Shown here: positions 19,206 through 28,323 of the stretch, one piece after another
How positions within the stretch are numbered: the stretch's first letter is position 1
How the letters are laid out: every line of letters begins with the position of its first letter
Assembly (NCBI RefSeq): GCF_900110115.1
Contig: NZ_FOCM01000009.1
Span: 62,132-126,131 of the forward strand
Reading direction: 5' to 3'
DNA from: Palleronia pelagia
GTDB lineage: Bacteria; Pseudomonadota; Alphaproteobacteria; Rhodobacterales; Rhodobacteraceae
Length of the DNA: 64,000 nucleotides
Program-made: the position numbers and the translations under genes
Notes under the pieces: model-generated
Databases searched by the model: none
Told to the model about the DNA's origin: nothing
Seen by the model: the letters and a program-made list of their open reading frames with translations, nothing else

Positions 19206-19616
19206 ATGGACCTGATTGCGGATATGCTGTTGATCTTCGGCGCGGCGGGCGTCGCGTTCTACTGCTTCATTCTCTCGCGTCGGCTGACGCGCTTCACCAA
19301 TCTCGAACATGGGGTCGGCGGCGCCGTGGCCGTTCTGTCGGCCCAGGTCGATGATCTGACGAAGGCCTTGGAGCGGGCGCGGGCGGAAACGGCCGAATCC
19401 GGCGCCGATCTGCGAGCATTGACCGAAAGGGCCGAGGTCGTGTCGCGCAAGCTCGAGCTGCATGTGGCGTCACTGCACGACCTGCCGGACGGGGGATCGC
19501 CCCCGCAGGCCGCGTCGTCTGCGCACGCGCCCGAACCGCGCTCCGCGCCCACTGCCGCGACGGCGGCGACCCCGTCCTTCTTCGCAACCAAGCGTAGCAC
19601 GAAGGAGGTGGCGTAA
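19206..19616 (+). CDS. Flagellar-cluster membrane-anchored coiled-coil protein of unknown function
   Basis: A 136-residue protein with an N-terminal hydrophobic helix (LIADMLLIFGAAGVAFYCFI), then a helical, probably coiled-coil part (LSAQVDDLTKALERARAETA) and a Pro/Ala-rich tail. It lies between fliL and the MotE-like gene, with a good GAAGGGGG ribosome site that overlaps the fliL stop. The stop overlaps the next ATG. I do not recognise a named family; position suggests a role in motor or stator assembly. Confidence 0.8.
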   Translation: MDLIADMLLIFGAAGVAFYCFILSRRLTRFTNLEHGVGGAVAVLSAQVDDLTKALERARAETAESGADLRALTERAEVVSRKLELHVASLHDLPDGGSPPQAASSAHAPEPRSAPTAATAATPSFFATKRSTKEVA

Positions 19617-20239
19617 TGGGTGTGCGAGCTCGGAAAGTGCGTCGGAGAGGGACAAGGCTGCGCCGCGTGGGCCTCGGCGCGCTTCCGATCCTCGCCGGGC
19701 TGCTGATGGCGTCGGGCCTCGTGCGCCTGGGCGACGGTACCGCCAGCGCGGTTCTGCGCGGCCTTGGGGCCGTGGCTGTCGCGGCGACGCCTGAATCACC
19801 AGTGCAGGAAGAGGGCGCCGATGCCGGGCCGGACCTGGATGAGATCCTGTCCGCCCTGCGCGAGCGTGAGTCCTTGCTGGACGAGCGAGAGGCCCGATTG
19901 GCCGCGCGCGAGGCGCGTTTGTCCGAGCTTGAAGGCCGTCTGCAAGCCCAGATGACCGAGTTGACCGAAGCCGAGGAAAACCTTTCTCGACTTTTGAAGC
20001 TGGCGGAAACGGCCGCCGATGACGATCTGACCCGGCTGACGACCGTCTATGAGACGATGAAGGCCAAGGAGGCGGCGGCCCTGTTCTCGCAGATGGAGCC
20101 GGCCTTCGCCGCCGGTTTCCTGGGACGCATGCGCCCCGAGGCCGCGGCGGCGATCATGAGCGGGCTCGATGCCGAGACCGCCTATTCCATCAGTGTCATG
20201 CTGGCGGGCCGCCACTCGGCCCTGCGCAACGGCGAGTGA
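19616..20239 (+). CDS. MotE-like flagellar motor protein (MgtE N-terminal-like domain)
   Basis: A 207-residue protein: a basic N-terminus, one membrane helix near residues 22-45, a heptad-rich coiled coil (LRERESLLDEREARLAAREA), and a C-terminal helical domain (LTTVYETMKAKEAAALFSQM, GFLGRMRPEAAAAIMSGLD). The last part is the MgtE-N/MotE fold. MotE in other alphaproteobacteria is a periplasmic chaperone of the stator/hook-length control protein. It precedes motA by 28 nt. Confidence 0.8.
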   Translation: MGVRARKVRRRGTRLRRVGLGALPILAGLLMASGLVRLGDGTASAVLRGLGAVAVAATPESPVQEEGADAGPDLDEILSALRERESLLDEREARLAAREARLSELEGRLQAQMTELTEAEENLSRLLKLAETAADDDLTRLTTVYETMKAKEAAALFSQMEPAFAAGFLGRMRPEAAAAIMSGLDAETAYSISVMLAGRHSALRNGE

Positions 20240-20267
20240 CAATCGGGCTCTCTGGGGAACACTTCAA

Positions 20268-21131
20268 ATGATCGGAATCATTGGAATCGTCGTGGTGCTG
20301 GGCATGGTGTTCGGCGGCTATCTGGCCGCCGGCGGCAAGATGGGCATCATCATCAAGGCCTTGCCGTTCGAGATGATGATGATCATGGGCGCCGCCGTGG
20401 GCGCATTCATCCTGTCGAACGACGCGGCTGGCATGAAGCACACGATGAAGGACCTGAAACGGGTCTTTGCCGGACCGAAATGGAAGCACTCGGACTACCG
20501 TGATCTGCTGTGCCTGCTTTTCGAACTGGTGCGCCTGACCAAGTCTTCGCCGCTGGAGGTGGAAGAGCACATCGAAAACCCCCAGGGCTCGTCGATCTTC
20601 GGCCGGTACCCGCGGATCCAGGCCGACCACGAAGCGGTCGACCTGATCTGCGACACGCTGCGCTCGGCCTCGATGAACTACGACGATCCGCACCAGGTGG
20701 AAGAGGTCTTGGAAAAGCGGATCGAGGCGCATTTCCATCACGCCATGCATTCCAGCCACGCCCTGCAGACCGTCGCCGATGGCCTGCCCGCGCTGGGAAT
20801 CGTCGCGGCCGTGCTGGGCGTGATCAAGACCATGGCCTCGATCGACCAGCCGCCCGAGGTTCTGGGGGGCCTGATTGGCGGCGCGCTGGTGGGCACCTTC
20901 CTTGGCGTGTTTCTGGCCTACGGGTTCGTCGGGCCTTGCGCGGCCAAGCTGAAGGCGGTCATCGAGGAGGACGCCCATTTCTACCAGCTGATCCGCGAGG
21001 TGCTGGTCGCCAACATGCACAACCACAGCCCGACGATCTGTATCGAGGTGGGTCGCCAGAACACGCCCAGCCACATCCGTCCGGGTTTCAACGAGCTGGA
21101 GGAGGCATTGAAGGAGGCCAAGGCGGCATGA
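20268..21131 (+). CDS. motA: MotA, flagellar stator proton-channel protein
   Basis: A 287-residue inner-membrane protein with four helices: two at the N-terminus (IGIVVVLGMVFGGYLAAGGK, PFEMMMIMGAAVGAFILSN) and two at the C-terminus (LPALGIVAAVLGVIKTM, LVGTFLGVFLAYGFVGP). It couples proton flow to rotation with MotB. MotB is not the next gene; a 680-residue exported protein follows, overlapping by 4 nt. Confidence 0.95.
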   Translation: MIGIIGIVVVLGMVFGGYLAAGGKMGIIIKALPFEMMMIMGAAVGAFILSNDAAGMKHTMKDLKRVFAGPKWKHSDYRDLLCLLFELVRLTKSSPLEVEEHIENPQGSSIFGRYPRIQADHEAVDLICDTLRSASMNYDDPHQVEEVLEKRIEAHFHHAMHSSHALQTVADGLPALGIVAAVLGVIKTMASIDQPPEVLGGLIGGALVGTFLGVFLAYGFVGPCAAKLKAVIEEDAHFYQLIREVLVANMHNHSPTICIEVGRQNTPSHIRPGFNELEEALKEAKAA

Positions 21132-23170
21132 TCGACCTGAATTTCCTCCGGTTGGGGCTTGTGGTGCTCGGCCTGACGCTGGCCGCCCAGGCGGCGGCGC
21201 AGGACGTGTCAGTGCGCAGCGCGGATCACCTGACCTTTACTCGTGTCGTGGTCGATTTCGAGGATGACGCCCCGCGTGACGTCTCGCGTGAAGGCGAACG
21301 GATCCTCGTTCGCTCGGAGGGGGGCGAACGTTTCGAACTCGACGGGGTTTATCGCCGCATCCCGCGTGAACGTGTCGCGCGCATCGTCGGTGACGGTCCC
21401 GGACAGCTGGTGATAGAACTGGCCTGCGACTGTCCCTTTGAAAGCTTCCGGTTGCCCAATGGCGGCCTGGTCATCGACGTGGCCGACCCGGGGCCGAACG
21501 GGCGCCCGCCGGCGATCCGCGAGGCGCGCGCCGAGGTCGCCACGCCGTCCCCGACCCTTGGCGAGGCGCTGGACCTTCCTCCGCCCCCCACATTCCTCCC
21601 GGGACTGTTGGCCAATCGCCTTGCGGACGATTCCGCGCCTCTAGCCGACGCTGCGACCGAGCTGCGCGCATCCTTGTCCGAACAGTTCGCCCGCGGTGCG
21701 GCGCAAGGTCTGATCCGGGCGGCCGTGCCATCGCAGGGCCCAGCCGACGCCGACACCGCTCCGGCGGCCCCGACGGCACCGGTGCCTGCGCAAGAACTGC
21801 CGAATTTGCGGGTGCAAACCCAGGTCGACCGGGACAGCGCTGGGGCAGGGCCATTGGCCGCCCGGGTGGCCTGCCTGCCGGAAGCGGTATCGGATGTCAC
21901 CTTGTGGGGCGATGGTCGTGAGGCCGGGTGGCCGTCTGCGCCGGTCGACGCGCTTTACGACGATGTCGGTCGGCCGGTGGCGTCGGCGCACGCAACGCGC
22001 GCGCGCACCATGCTTTACCTGGGCTTCGGGGCCGAGGCACGTGCGCTTTTGCCCCGCGCAATGCTGGAACGGCAGGAAACCCGCCTGCTGGATGAAATCG
22101 CGCGTGTTCTGGATGGCGAGACGCCCGGTGCTCTCCTCTCGGGTCAGGCCGATTGTGACAGTTTTGCCGGGCTATTGGCCATTCTCGATCCTGAACTGTC
22201 AGGTGTCGAGGATCCCGATCCCGCACTGCGCCGCCTGGCCGATTTGCCGCGACACCTGCGCGACTTGCTGGGCCCTCGCGTGGCTGAACGGCTGGCGCGG
22301 ATGGGCGCGACCGAGGCGGCGATCACCGCACGCAACAGCTATGCGCGAGGCACCCCGCCCGATCCCGTGGCCGACGCCTTCGCCGCCGATGCGCTGGATC
22401 GCGCGGCGGCGCCCGATGCAACGGCCAACCGCATGCGGCCGGTGGTCGAGACGCGCGCGCCCCGTGCGGCCGAGGCAATGCGCGTTCTGATCGCCGCTGT
22501 GGCCGGTGGCGAGGGGGGCGTGCCCTCCGATCTGCTGGAACAGGCTCGCGCCCTCGCGTTCGAGGCGGCGGATCCCGACCGTGCGGCGCTCGAAGCCGAA
22601 ATCCTGCGGGCCGGCATCGCGGCGGGACGCCTTGCCGAGGTCGCGGACGAAATGGATGCCCTCGCGCGCGCGGGGCGGGGCCCTTTCCCGGCGGTGGAGC
22701 GCCTGCTGTTCCGGGCAATCGCAGCGCTGCCCTCAGACGCCGCTTTTCTGCGGGCCATGGTGCCGCTCACCGATCGCCCGGTGGCCGACGACGATACGCG
22801 GCTGGCCATCGCGACCCGACTGGCCGATCTGCGCCTGATGCCGGCCGCGGAGCGGGTGATCGACGCGTCGGGCCAAGTGCCCGTCCGGGCTGAACGTGTG
22901 CTGCGTGCCCGCATCGCCGCCGAGGACGGCAAGGCGCGGATCGCCGAAAGCTACATCACCGGGCTCGAAGGCCCCGAGATCGCAGCCCTGCGCACCGAAC
23001 TGGCCGAAATCCAGGCGCCGCCCGCGTCCGAAGCACAAGCCGCGCCGGCCGAGACCGCGGCGGCGCCGCCACCAGCCCTGCAACGATCCGAGATCGCCGA
23101 TGGCATCGAGACTCTGGCCCGCAGCGCGACCCTACGTGACGAAATCGACGCCCTGCTGTCCGAGGAATGA
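21128..23170 (+). CDS. Large exported Ala/Pro-rich protein of unknown function in the flagellar cluster
   Basis: A 680-residue protein with a clear signal peptide (LGLVVLGLTLAAQAAAQ, cleaved near residue 25). The first domain of about 120 residues (SADHLTFTRVVVDFEDD, FRLPNGGLVIDVAD) has a beta-rich pattern resembling AMIN-type peptidoglycan-binding domains. After a Pro/Ala-rich linker, a long alpha-helical part with tetratricopeptide-like spacing follows. It overlaps motA and precedes flhA, so it is probably a periplasmic partner of the motor. There is no OmpA/MotB-type domain or plug motif, so it is not MotB. Confidence 0.85.
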   Translation: MIDLNFLRLGLVVLGLTLAAQAAAQDVSVRSADHLTFTRVVVDFEDDAPRDVSREGERILVRSEGGERFELDGVYRRIPRERVARIVGDGPGQLVIELACDCPFESFRLPNGGLVIDVADPGPNGRPPAIREARAEVATPSPTLGEALDLPPPPTFLPGLLANRLADDSAPLADAATELRASLSEQFARGAAQGLIRAAVPSQGPADADTAPAAPTAPVPAQELPNLRVQTQVDRDSAGAGPLAARVACLPEAVSDVTLWGDGREAGWPSAPVDALYDDVGRPVASAHATRARTMLYLGFGAEARALLPRAMLERQETRLLDEIARVLDGETPGALLSGQADCDSFAGLLAILDPELSGVEDPDPALRRLADLPRHLRDLLGPRVAERLARMGATEAAITARNSYARGTPPDPVADAFAADALDRAAAPDATANRMRPVVETRAPRAAEAMRVLIAAVAGGEGGVPSDLLEQARALAFEAADPDRAALEAEILRAGIAAGRLAEVADEMDALARAGRGPFPAVERLLFRAIAALPSDAAFLRAMVPLTDRPVADDDTRLAIATRLADLRLMPAAERVIDASGQVPVRAERVLRARIAAEDGKARIAESYITGLEGPEIAALRTELAEIQAPPASEAQAAPAETAAAPPPALQRSEIADGIETLARSATLRDEIDALLSEE

Positions 23171-23303
23171 CAGCGCGCTTACCCCGCACGAAATTCCGGG
23201 ACTGGTCCCCGGACAGGTTTAGAAGGACCGCACATGATCGCCCACTCGTCCCGACCGGAAACTTGCCGCCGTCCCATGTGCCTTCGGATCCGGAAGGTGC
23301 GCC

Positions 23304-25391
23304 GTGACGCTTGACCTGCGCTCGATCTTCCAACCAACGATCCTGCTGGCCCTGGCGCTGATGGCGGTGATCGTGATGATGATCCTGCCCATGCCGGCCC
23401 GGGTGCTGGACGCGGGCCTGGCGGCATCCTTCGCGCTGGCCATCACCATGTTCACCACGACGCTCTTCATCGAGCGGCCCCTTGATTTCTCGTCCTTCCC
23501 GACGATCCTGCTGGCGTCGCTCATGCTGCGGTTGTCGCTGAATGTATCGTCCACCAAGCTGATCATCGGCGAGGGTCATACCGGCACCAACGCCGCCGGC
23601 GAGGTCATCGAGGGCTTCGCCATGTTCGTCATGGGTGGCAGCGTCGTGCTGGGCCTGGTGGTCTTCGGCGTGCTCCTGATCGTGAACTTCATCGTGATCA
23701 CGAAAGGCGCCGCGCGCATGGCCGAGGTTGGCGCGCGCTTCGCCCTGGACGGGATGCCCGGCAAGCAGCTGGCCATCGACAGCGACATGAGCGCCGGCGC
23801 GATCGACCACGCCGAGGCGAAACTGCGCCGCGAGACCGAGCAGCAGGAGACGACCTTCTTCGGCTCGCTCGACGGTGCGTCCAAGTTCGTGAAGGGCGAC
23901 GCCATCGCAGGGCTGTTGATCACGCTGCTGAACTTGGTCATGGGGTTGATCATCGGGCTGGCGATCCACGGGATGCCGCTGGGTCGCGCTTTCGAGACCT
24001 ACGCCATCCTCACCGTGGGCGACGGGCTGGTCACCCAGATCCCCGCCGTCATCATTTCGATCGCCTCGGCGCTGCTTCTGGCGCGGGGCGGGGCCACCGG
24101 CTCGACCGACCTGGCGGTGGTTTCGCAGCTGGGCCGGCACCCCGCCGCGCTGATTACCGTGGCGGTTCTGCTGGGGCTATTCGCGCTGGTGCCGGGCCTG
24201 CCTTTCCTGCCGTTCCTGGCCGGGGGCATGGTCATGGGGTTCGCCGGTTGGCGCGCGGCCCGCGCGCGCGAGGCCGCGCGTGCGTCCCCCGAGACTGACG
24301 ATGCGGCAAGCGCGGCCGTGCCCACCGGCCCGAGCATGGGGGACGTGCTGGATCTCGACGATATCCACCTAGAATTCGCGTCCGACCTGGTGCCCATGGT
24401 CCTGGATCCGGCCAACGGGCTGGACGCGCGGATCGGCAACATGCGCCACCACGTCGCCGCCCGTTTCGGGCTGATCCTGCCCGAGATCCGGCTGACCGAC
24501 GACGCGGGCCTGCCCCCGGGCCGCTACGTGATCCGGGTTCACGGGGTCGAACGGGTCAGCGACACGCTCTACCCCGAACAGGTCTTGGCGCTCGTGCCGG
24601 AAGACTCGGTCACCCTTCCGCCCGGCACCGACGTGGACGAGCCGGTCTACGGCGCGCCCGCCCGCTGGATCGAACCCGGCGACGGCGACGAGCTGGCGAC
24701 CACGGGCCTGACCATCGTGTCCCCGCCTGAGGTGCTGGCCACCCACCTGCTGGAGGTCATCAAGCAGAACTTCCCGCGTCTTCTGACGCTGAAGGCCCTT
24801 CGCCGACTGCTGGACGAATTCGTGCAACCCAGCGATCCCGACCGGGCGGCGGCCAACCGCAAACTGGTGGACAGTCTCGTGCCCGAGAAGGTGCCGGTCG
24901 AGCTTCTGTTGTCGGTGTTGCGCCTGCTGCTGGAGGAGCGTGTGTCGATCCGAAACCTGCCGGTGATCCTCGAGGTCGTGGCCGGTGCGCGCGGCACGGC
25001 CGTCTCGCCCGAGGCGATCTGCGAGCTGGTGCGTCAGCGCCTGGGCTATCAGATGGTGGCCGAGCTGAAGCGGCCGGACGGAACCGTGCCTTTGGTGCAG
25101 ATGGCGCCCGAGTGGGACCAGGTCTTCACCGCGCATCAATTGGACGGCGACGAAGCGGGTCTGAACGTCGCCCTGCCCCCCGAAGACTTCAATCGGCTGG
25201 TCGAGCATACGGCCGAACGCTTTGCCGCCTTGGCCGAGCAGGGCGTGTCGGCGGCGCTGGTCACGCCCGCGCGGCGGCGGCGGTTCATGCGGATGGTCAT
25301 GTCCGCCCGCGGAATCACGAACCCCGTGCTCAGCTTCGAGGAACTGGGGACCGAGGCGCGGCCGGCGCTGGTGGGCATGGTCGCGGCATGA
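23304..25391 (+). CDS. flhA: FlhA, flagellar type III export gate protein
   Basis: A 695-residue protein with about eight membrane helices in the first 320 residues and a large cytoplasmic domain that docks chaperone-substrate complexes. The FHIPEP-family region reads ARFALDGMPGKQLAIDSDMS and AKLRRETEQQETTFFGSLDG. The soluble domain contains LLTLKALRRLLDEFVQPSD. It starts at the ATG reading GTGACG-free frame onset at 23304 (MTLDLRSIFQPTI) and overlaps fliR by 4 nt. Confidence 0.95.
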   Translation: MTLDLRSIFQPTILLALALMAVIVMMILPMPARVLDAGLAASFALAITMFTTTLFIERPLDFSSFPTILLASLMLRLSLNVSSTKLIIGEGHTGTNAAGEVIEGFAMFVMGGSVVLGLVVFGVLLIVNFIVITKGAARMAEVGARFALDGMPGKQLAIDSDMSAGAIDHAEAKLRRETEQQETTFFGSLDGASKFVKGDAIAGLLITLLNLVMGLIIGLAIHGMPLGRAFETYAILTVGDGLVTQIPAVIISIASALLLARGGATGSTDLAVVSQLGRHPAALITVAVLLGLFALVPGLPFLPFLAGGMVMGFAGWRAARAREAARASPETDDAASAAVPTGPSMGDVLDLDDIHLEFASDLVPMVLDPANGLDARIGNMRHHVAARFGLILPEIRLTDDAGLPPGRYVIRVHGVERVSDTLYPEQVLALVPEDSVTLPPGTDVDEPVYGAPARWIEPGDGDELATTGLTIVSPPEVLATHLLEVIKQNFPRLLTLKALRRLLDEFVQPSDPDRAAANRKLVDSLVPEKVPVELLLSVLRLLLEERVSIRNLPVILEVVAGARGTAVSPEAICELVRQRLGYQMVAELKRPDGTVPLVQMAPEWDQVFTAHQLDGDEAGLNVALPPEDFNRLVEHTAERFAALAEQGVSAALVTPARRRRFMRMVMSARGITNPVLSFEELGTEARPALVGMVAA

Positions 25392-26161
25392 GCGAGGACC
25401 TCGCCCTTCTGCTCGATACGGCGCGCGCGGCGCTGTGGACCGGGTTCGTGGTGTTCCTGCGCGTGGGGGCGATCATGGCGCTTCTGCCCGCCTTCGGTGA
25501 CCGGATGATCCCGATGCGGGTCCGGCTGGTCCTGGCGCTGGCCTTCACCGTCATCACCGCCCCCGCCGTGGTGCCGCTGATCGACCCCGCGATGTTCGAC
25601 CGGCCGGGATGGCTGCTGGCGACCGAGGTGGTCATCGGGCTGGGTCTCGGCGCCGCGCTGCGGCTGTTCGTCCTGGCGTTGCAGATCACCGGCAGCATCG
25701 CCGCCCAGTCAGTCTCCTTGGCGCAGATCTTCGGTGGCCAGAGCATCGATCCCCAACCCGCGATCGGCCACGTGATCGTCATCTCGGGCCTCTGCCTGGC
25801 CGTGTTGTCGGGGCTGCACGTGAAGGTCGCCCAGATGATCGTGTTTTCCTACGACCTCCTGCCGGCCGGCGACTTTCCGGATCCCGGTGATTTCCTGGCC
25901 TGGGGGATTTCGCGGACGGCGCAGGCCTTCGCGCTTGGGTTCACCCTGGCGGCGCCCTTCGTCATCACCTCGCTGATTTACAACCTGGCGCTGGGCGTCA
26001 TCAACCGGGCCATGCCGCAGCTCATGGTGGCGTTCGTCGGCGCCCCGGCCATCACCGCCGGGGGCCTGATCCTGATGGCGCTGGCCCTGCCGCTCATGCT
26101 GCAGGTCTGGCTGCAGGCGATGGATAGCTTCATCGCCGATCCCGGGGGGACGGGTCCGTGA
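25388..26161 (+). CDS. fliR: FliR, flagellar export gate protein
   Basis: A 257-residue polytopic membrane protein with about six helices. FliR completes the FliP/FliQ/FliR gate. Recognisable stretches are FLRVGAIMALLPAFGDRMIP, GSIAAQSVSLAQIFGG and PQLMVAFVGAPAITAGGLIL. It overlaps both neighbours by 4 nt (flhA-fliR-flhB), so the three are co-translated. Confidence 0.94.
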   Translation: MSEDLALLLDTARAALWTGFVVFLRVGAIMALLPAFGDRMIPMRVRLVLALAFTVITAPAVVPLIDPAMFDRPGWLLATEVVIGLGLGAALRLFVLALQITGSIAAQSVSLAQIFGGQSIDPQPAIGHVIVISGLCLAVLSGLHVKVAQMIVFSYDLLPAGDFPDPGDFLAWGISRTAQAFALGFTLAAPFVITSLIYNLALGVINRAMPQLMVAFVGAPAITAGGLILMALALPLMLQVWLQAMDSFIADPGGTGP

Positions 26162-27240
26162 GCGAAGAGGAAGAAGGCGCAGACAAGCCATACGACCCGA
26201 CGCCGAAGAAGCTCGAGGACGCGCGCGCCAAGGGCGAAGTGCCCCGCTCGACCGACCTCATCACCACCGGCTCCTATGCCGGGCTGCTCCTTGCCGGGGT
26301 CGCGGCGGGTGGCAGCGCGCTCGACTCGATGGGGCGGCTGCTTGCGGGCTTGATCGCCCGCGCGCCCGAACTGGCCGCGGATATCGGCGCGGGCGGCGGG
26401 CTGCCGATCGTGGGGGGCGTCATGGCGCGGACCGGAACAGCGCTGGCCGCCTTCGTATTGCTGCCCATGGGACTGGCGTTGGGTTCCGTCGTGGCGCAGC
26501 GGGCGTTCACAGTGACCGGGTCCAAGCTGCAGCCCAAGCTGTCGCGGGTCTCGATCCTGTCGAACGCGCGCAACAAGTTCGGCCGCAACGGCCTGTTCGA
26601 GTTCGCCAAGTCGACGGTGAAGATGACGATCTACACGGCAATCCTGCTGTGGTTCCTGGCGCGTGCGATGCCCGAAATCCTCGCCTCGGTCGCAATGGGC
26701 CCGCATCACGCGGTCGCGCTACTGCTGGAGTTATGCCTGCGGTTCTTCGCATTGGTGCTGCTGATCTCGGTCGTGATCGGCGGCGCCGATTTCCTGTGGC
26801 AGCGGTCCGAGCATCTGCGCAAGCACCGCATGTCGCACAAGGACATGACCGACGAGCAGAAGCAGGCCGAAGGCGACCCGATGATGAAACAGCAGCGTCG
26901 CCAGCGCGCGCAGGACATCGCCATGAACCAGATGCTGGCGGATCTTCCGGGTGCGTCGGTGGTGGTGGTGAACCCCACTCATTTCGCCGTGGCGTTGAAG
27001 TGGTCGCGCGCGGATGCGGGCGCGCCGCTCTGCGTGGCCAAGGGCGTGGACGAGGTGGCGGCGACCATCCGGCGCATGGCGGTCGAACACGCGGTGCCGA
27101 TCCACGAAGACCCGCCCACCGCCCGCGCGCTGCACGCAACCGTAGAGATCGGGCAGGAGATCCGGCCCGAGCATTTCGCCGCCGTCGCGGTCGCGATCCG
27201 CTTTGCCGAGGAAATGCGCAAGAAGGCTGCGGACCGATGA
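26158..27240 (+). CDS. flhB: FlhB, flagellar export switch protein
   Basis: A 360-residue membrane protein: hydrophilic N-terminus (KPYDPTPKKLEDARAKGEVP), four helices, and a cytoplasmic autocleaving domain with the NPTH site in VVVNPTHFAVALKW near residue 273. Cleavage there switches export from rod/hook to filament proteins. The start is GTG at 26158, overlapping fliR. Confidence 0.96.
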   Translation: MSEEEEGADKPYDPTPKKLEDARAKGEVPRSTDLITTGSYAGLLLAGVAAGGSALDSMGRLLAGLIARAPELAADIGAGGGLPIVGGVMARTGTALAAFVLLPMGLALGSVVAQRAFTVTGSKLQPKLSRVSILSNARNKFGRNGLFEFAKSTVKMTIYTAILLWFLARAMPEILASVAMGPHHAVALLLELCLRFFALVLLISVVIGGADFLWQRSEHLRKHRMSHKDMTDEQKQAEGDPMMKQQRRQRAQDIAMNQMLADLPGASVVVVNPTHFAVALKWSRADAGAPLCVAKGVDEVAATIRRMAVEHAVPIHEDPPTARALHATVEIGQEIRPEHFAAVAVAIRFAEEMRKKAADR

Positions 27241-27602
27241 GCGGGCGACGCGATGGCAATCTCGCGGGTATGGCCGACCTGGCCGGCATGATCCGGGACA
27301 GTGAACTGGCCAAGGTCGCGCGGACGCTGCAGCACATGGCGCGGATCGAGGCTGACATCGCCCGGCTGCGCGACAGCCTGGCCAGGCGGGGCGCCGAGGG
27401 CGATCTGGATGCCGCGCGCCAGACGGGGATGGACCTGGTCTGGGCGGGCCAAGTCGATGCGCAGATACGCCGCAAGCTCGGTCAGCTTGCGGCCCTCCGG
27501 GCCTCGCATGAGGCGGCTTTGAGCGATGCGCGCCGGGCTTTCGGCCGCGCCGAGGTCCTTTCAAAGCTGTCCGAGGCCGCGCGCCAAGGCAAGAGGCGGT
27601 AG
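27237..27602 (+). CDS. Small coiled-coil protein after flhB (possibly FliJ-like)
   Basis: A 121-residue, Arg/Ala-rich, almost entirely helical protein (LAKVARTLQHMARIEADIAR, AQIRRKLGQLAALRASHEAA) without membrane segments. The ATG overlaps the flhB stop. Size, composition and location suggest a FliJ/YscO-type export-associated stalk protein, but sequence identity to FliJ cannot be shown by eye. Confidence 0.75.
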   Translation: MSGRRDGNLAGMADLAGMIRDSELAKVARTLQHMARIEADIARLRDSLARRGAEGDLDAARQTGMDLVWAGQVDAQIRRKLGQLAALRASHEAALSDARRAFGRAEVLSKLSEAARQGKRR

Positions 27603-27775
27603 GGTGCGCCCGAGCGTGTCGCCGGATGCAGGTCGTCGTGCTTGCCTGTTCCGCCCCCGCGGCTGAGCCACTGTCTTGCGGGCCGGGAGATAGTCATGAG
27701 ACTAAGCTCCCAGCGGGTTGCGCAGAGATCGCTGGCAGTGCGTCAGGGTACCTGCACCGCAACGCTTGGCCGCTT

Positions 27776-28312
27776 TCAATAATCCTGTCTGTTGATGTCG
27801 AGGATCAGGACATCGTGGATGCCGGCCGGGAAGCTCGCGGCCGCGAAGTCCACGAAGCCGCGGCGCAAGGTTTCCATCGAGCCGTTCGAGGTGAATTGCC
27901 CGTCGAATCCGCCGATATTGGCATGATCGAGCATGATCCGCAGGAACCCGTCGCGCAGCTTGGGGATACGCGCGGTCACGATGTCCTTCATCTCGGGCGC
28001 GACTTCGATCGTCAGTCGCATGACCACAAGCGCGGTGACCTTGTCGTCCTCGACCACGGGGATCACGAACTGTTCGGGGAACTTCACGAACTCCGACAGC
28101 GCCGCCGCCTCGGCCGGGGCCAGCTCGGGTCCTGCGCCGAGGTCGTCCGAGGCTGCGTTCGGGTCGATGCCACAGGGATCGCCCGTGTCGGCCATCGCGC
28201 CATCTTCGGGCAGGTTGGCCGGGTCAGGGTCAGGCCGCAAGGCAATGCCCGCCCCCACGCCGGCACCGGCACCGGCCAGGATCAGGACCAGCGGAAGGAG
28301 TTTCTTGATCAT
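27776..28312 (-). CDS. FliL-like protein (second copy)
   Basis: A 178-residue protein with an N-terminal membrane anchor (LLPLVLILAGAGAGVGAGIA), an acidic spacer with a single pair-less Cys (DTGDPCGIDP), and a FliL-type periplasmic domain (FVKFPEQFVIPVVEDDKV, VVMRLTIEVAPEMKDIV). It is the last gene of the leftward flgB-to-flgH operon, 11 nt after flgH. The spacer differs strongly from the FliL at 18691, so it is a diverged paralogue rather than a recent duplicate. Confidence 0.85.
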   Translation of the reverse strand: MIKKLLPLVLILAGAGAGVGAGIALRPDPDPANLPEDGAMADTGDPCGIDPNAASDDLGAGPELAPAEAAALSEFVKFPEQFVIPVVEDDKVTALVVMRLTIEVAPEMKDIVTARIPKLRDGFLRIMLDHANIGGFDGQFTSNGSMETLRRGFVDFAAASFPAGIHDVLILDINRQDY

Positions 28313-28323
28313 CGGGGCACCGG

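Noticed and set aside
21128..23170. Reading the gene after motA as motB
   Set aside because: It has a cleavable signal peptide, not a membrane anchor with a proton-binding aspartate, and no OmpA-like domain.
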